From Palsa-851 sp035534435 (GTDB lineage Bacteria; Chloroflexota; Dormibacteria; Aeolococcales; Aeolococcaceae), in assembly GCA_035534435.1 (NCBI GenBank), contig DATLRX010000046.1:1-6447 (forward strand): a DNA stretch of 6,447 nt, written 5' to 3'. Positions 4,685 through 6,447 of the stretch are shown piece after piece. The notes beneath the pieces are model-generated. The model was not told the DNA's origin. It saw only the letters and a program-made list of their open reading frames with translations, and searched no databases. Each line of letters begins with the position of its first letter. The stretch's first letter is position 1. The position numbers and the translations under genes were made by a program.

Positions 4685-6109
4685 TTGACCTCGACGACGG
4701 CGCAGGAGCCCGAAACGCTCACCATGGAAGACCTCCTTCGGGAGGACCAGAATTCAATCAGGGCCCTGGCCCACGGCGACATCGTCGATGGTGTCGTCGT
4801 CCGCGTCGATCCCGACGAGGTCCTGGTCGACATCGGCGCGAAGAGCGAGGGGATCATCTCGAATCGCGAGCTCTCCGCTCGCGGCGAGCAGCCCGTCACC
4901 CTCAACTCCGGCGACCAGGTCAAGGTCTACATCATCCAGCCGGAGGACGAGCACGGCAATGTGGTGCTCAGCCTCCGCAAAGCACGCGCCGAGGGCATCT
5001 GGCAGGCCGTCGCCGAGAAGGAATCGGAAGGCGAGATCCTCGACGCCGAGGTCCGCGAGCAGAACAAGGGCGGCCTCATCGTCAACATCATGGGTCTGCG
5101 TGGGTTCCTGCCCAGCAGCCAGGTCGCGCGTCAGTTCAGCGGCAACCTGATGGAGCTGGTCGGCACCAAGATCCCGGTGAAGATCCTCGAGGTCAACCGC
5201 AAGCGCAACCGCCTCATCGTCTCGCAGCGCGCCGCACAGGATGAGGATCGCGCGCGCCAGCGCGAGGAGCTGTTCGAGAAGCTGAAGGTCGGCGACCTCA
5301 TCACCGGCAAGGTCAGCGGCGTCACCTCGTACGGTGCGTTCGTCAACCTCGGCGGTGCGGACGGGCTCATCCACATCAGCGAGCTCTCCTGGGATCGCAT
5401 CAACAACGTCAGCGACGTCCTGACCGTGGGCGACGAGCTCACCGTCAAGGTCATCAAGCTCGACCCCGAGCTCTCCCGGATCAGCCTCTCACTGCGTCAG
5501 ATGTCGCAGGACCCGTGGGACACGATCGAGAACCAGTTCCCGCCCGGCAAGGCGGTTCCCGGCATCGTCACCAAGACCAAGAAGTACGGCGCGTTCCTGC
5601 AGATCGCTGACGGCGTCGAGGGGCTGTTGCACATCAGCGAGCTCTCCTGGGACCACGTCGAACGTACCGAGGACGTCCTCAAGGTGGGCGAGGAGGTCGA
5701 GGTCATGGTGCTCAGCGCGGACAAGGTTCGCCGGCGCATCAGCCTCTCCCTGCGTCAGCTGCACGGCGGCGGACCGACCGGTGAGAACGGCGAGATCATC
5801 CCGCCGTCATACGACTACCCGGAAGATGATGACGAGGACAGCACCACGGTGACGAATGTTGCGGTCGCAAGCGCACCCGCACCTGCTTCGGCGGCGGACG
5901 GCGACGCCGAGGAGACCACACGCAAGGGTGTGGAAGAGGATGTCGCGGCTGGGCGAGCCACTGCCGAGGAGATCGTCACCGATAACGCGCTGGCAGACGA
6001 CGCGGCCGCGTTCGACGAGGCCGGCGATGACGACGCCGACCCCCACGAGCAGCAGGTGGTGGACGATGAACCCGCTGCCGATGCGGTCACTGCTGAGTCT
6101 GAGGAGTAG
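4685..6109 (+). CDS. rpsA: 30S ribosomal protein S1
   Basis: S1 binds single-stranded mRNA on the 30S subunit and helps start translation. The 474-aa product has four S1 (OB-fold) domains at about residues 30-98, 115-181, 202-271 and 288-357. The last two are the best conserved, with VTSYGAFVNLGGADGLIHIS and KKYGAFLQIADGVEGLLHIS, each followed by ELSWD and ending RISLSLRQ. Four domains suit actinobacterial and other Gram-positive S1; E. coli has six. A long tail (362-474) is rich in Asp, Glu and Ala with no S1 fold. The TTG start is supported by AAAGGAG (4674-4680), though the 4-nt gap is short. ATG 4724 is an alternative, but its AGGAG is about 16 nt away. A strong terminator follows. In many actinobacteria coaE is downstream; here clpC is. 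Confidence 0.96.
   Translation: MTSTTAQEPETLTMEDLLREDQNSIRALAHGDIVDGVVVRVDPDEVLVDIGAKSEGIISNRELSARGEQPVTLNSGDQVKVYIIQPEDEHGNVVLSLRKARAEGIWQAVAEKESEGEILDAEVREQNKGGLIVNIMGLRGFLPSSQVARQFSGNLMELVGTKIPVKILEVNRKRNRLIVSQRAAQDEDRARQREELFEKLKVGDLITGKVSGVTSYGAFVNLGGADGLIHISELSWDRINNVSDVLTVGDELTVKVIKLDPELSRISLSLRQMSQDPWDTIENQFPPGKAVPGIVTKTKKYGAFLQIADGVEGLLHISELSWDHVERTEDVLKVGEEVEVMVLSADKVRRRISLSLRQLHGGGPTGENGEIIPPSYDYPEDDDEDSTTVTNVAVASAPAPASAADGDAEETTRKGVEEDVAAGRATAEEIVTDNALADDAAAFDEAGDDDADPHEQQVVDDEPAADAVTAESEE
5372..5652 (+). repeat. Direct repeat within rpsA (S1 domains 3 and 4)
   Basis: A 23-bp identical stretch coding for HISELSW occurs at 5372-5394 and 5630-5652, spaced 258 bp (86 codons). A second near-identical pair, coding for ISLSLRQ at 5480 and 5738, has the same spacing. 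They mark homologous positions of S1 domains 3 and 4. Confidence 0.85.
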
Positions 6110-6117
6110 GATGCTCG

Positions 6118-6134
6118 GCCCGGCTCTGCCGGGC
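6118..6134 (+). terminator. Short GC hairpin just after rpsA
   Basis: GCCCGGC (6118-6124) and GCCGGGC (6128-6134) form a 7-bp perfect stem with a TCT loop, 8 nt past the rpsA stop. No T-run follows. It may shield the mRNA 3' end or aid the stronger terminator downstream. Confidence 0.45.
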
Positions 6135-6150
6135 GGTACAGTGCGACGCC

Positions 6151-6207
6151 CCGGTCGCCTCGGCGCGTAGCGACGCGGCCGTTGCGCCGAGGCTACCGGC
6201 CTGTTTT
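6151..6207 (+). terminator. Intrinsic terminator of rpsA
   Basis: CCGGT (6151-6155) pairs with ACCGG (6195-6199). Past one C/T mismatch, GCCTCGGCGC (6157-6166) pairs with GCGCCGAGGC (6184-6193), around a 17-nt loop. The 15-bp stem is followed by CCTGTTTTGC, with four T at 6204-6207. This is the clearest intrinsic terminator in the window and separates rpsA from clpC. Confidence 0.8.
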
Positions 6208-6213
6208 GCAAAG

Positions 6214-6244
6214 TTGCTTAGCTGTCGGCCGGGCCGGGCATAAT
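6214..6244 (+). promoter_or_regulatory. Likely clpC promoter
   Basis: CATAAT at 6239-6244 is a good -10. TTGCTT at 6214-6219 is a possible -35, although the 19-nt spacing is long. Transcription would start near 6251, leaving a leader of about 70 nt. No HrcA CIRCE or HspR HAIR operator is seen here. Confidence 0.55.
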
Positions 6245-6270
6245 GGGGAGCGTTACAGCAGTGCCTGGGC

Positions 6271-6301
6271 TCTGACCTCCGCCATCCTCGGGGGGGTCGG
6301 A
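6271..6301 (+). promoter_or_regulatory. Hairpin in the clpC leader
   Basis: TCTGACCTCC (6271-6280) can pair with GGGGGTCGGA (6292-6301) over 10 bp including two G-U pairs, around an 11-nt loop. The CCTCC in its 5' arm (6276-6280) is also complementary to the ribosome binding site GGAGG at 6310-6314, so an alternative fold could hide that site. Confidence 0.4.
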
Positions 6302-6319
6302 AGGGCAATGGAGGCGGTT

Positions 6320-6447
6320 TTGTACCCGTTCGAGCGCTTCACCGAAAGGGCGAAGAAGGTGCTCACGCTTGCGCAGGAGGAGGCGGAGCGTTCGCATCAC
6401 TCGTACATCGGCACAGAGCATCTGCTGCTTGGTTTGCTCCGTGAGGG
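6320..6447 (+). CDS. clpC: Clp protease ATP-binding subunit ClpC (partial, 3' end outside window)
   Basis: ClpC is a Hsp100/AAA+ unfoldase that feeds unfolded proteins to ClpP and takes substrates from adaptors such as ClpS. Only the first 42 complete codons are visible. They match the start of the N-terminal Clp repeat domain: PFERFTERAKKVLTLAQEEA, then HSYIGTEHLLLGLLREG. I prefer the TTG at 6320 because GGAGG (6310-6314) lies 5 nt upstream and the resulting MYPFERF start fits the family. The in-frame ATG at 6308 would add four residues (MEAV) but has a poorly placed ribosome binding site. The TTG start also matches nadC and rpsA in this window. The gene has its own promoter and a structured leader after the rpsA terminator. 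ClpB is less likely, given the FTERAKKVLTLAQEEA and YIGTEHLLLGL signature. Confidence 0.93.
   Translation, partial: MYPFERFTERAKKVLTLAQEEAERSHHSYIGTEHLLLGLLRE

Noticed and set aside
4754..5374. Long open frames antisense to rpsA, and likewise antisense to nadC and clpS
   Set aside because: They mirror GC-rich codons of the real genes, are repetitive in composition (Asp/Leu/Val or Arg/Ser) and show no known domain.
6210..6320. HrcA CIRCE or HspR HAIR operator before clpC
   Set aside because: Neither the TTAGCACTC-N9-GAGTGCTAA nor the CTTGAGT-N7-ACTCAAG pattern is present.

Overview
The window is GC-rich chromosomal DNA packed with ordinary housekeeping genes. It looks actinobacterial or from a related deep-branching high-GC Gram-positive or Chloroflexota-like lineage. 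The signs are strong G/C at third codon positions, the clpS-DUF2017 gene pair, a four-domain ribosomal protein S1, an N-terminal ClpC sequence, frequent TTG starts, and genes that appear to be leaderless. The exact phylum cannot be settled from the sequence alone.

Layout. (1) Bases 2-2222, plus strand: the NAD de novo pair nadB (5' end cut off by the window) and nadC, overlapping by 17 nt and closed by a large GC-rich hairpin. (2) Bases 2318-2896, plus strand: a PAP2-fold membrane protein whose catalytic motifs look degenerate. (3) Bases 4436 down to 2871, minus strand: a 72-aa zinc-ribbon protein, the N-degron adaptor ClpS, a DUF2017 protein and a small multi-pass membrane protein. The last three are closely spaced and probably one operon. 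The membrane gene runs convergently into the PAP2 gene and overlaps it by 26 nt. (4) Bases 4437-4684: a divergent control region with an 8-bp perfect inverted repeat, a likely extended -10 promoter and a structured rpsA leader. (5) Bases 4685-6109, plus strand: rpsA, with four S1 domains and a long acidic tail. (6) Bases 6110-6319: a strong intrinsic terminator, then a promoter and a structured leader. (7) From about 6320: the start of clpC, cut off by the window end.

How the genes fit together. nadB and nadC carry out the first and third steps of aspartate-to-NAD synthesis (nadA, the second, is not in view). ClpS delivers N-degron substrates to a Clp unfoldase, and the gene for its likely partner ClpC lies just across rpsA. 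The uncharacterised DUF2017, membrane and zinc-ribbon proteins are therefore next to a protein-turnover module. I see no mobile element, CRISPR array, tRNA or rRNA gene, and no clear new system. The most useful leads are the degenerate PAP2 protein, the uncharacterised partners of clpS, and the structured leaders of rpsA and clpC.
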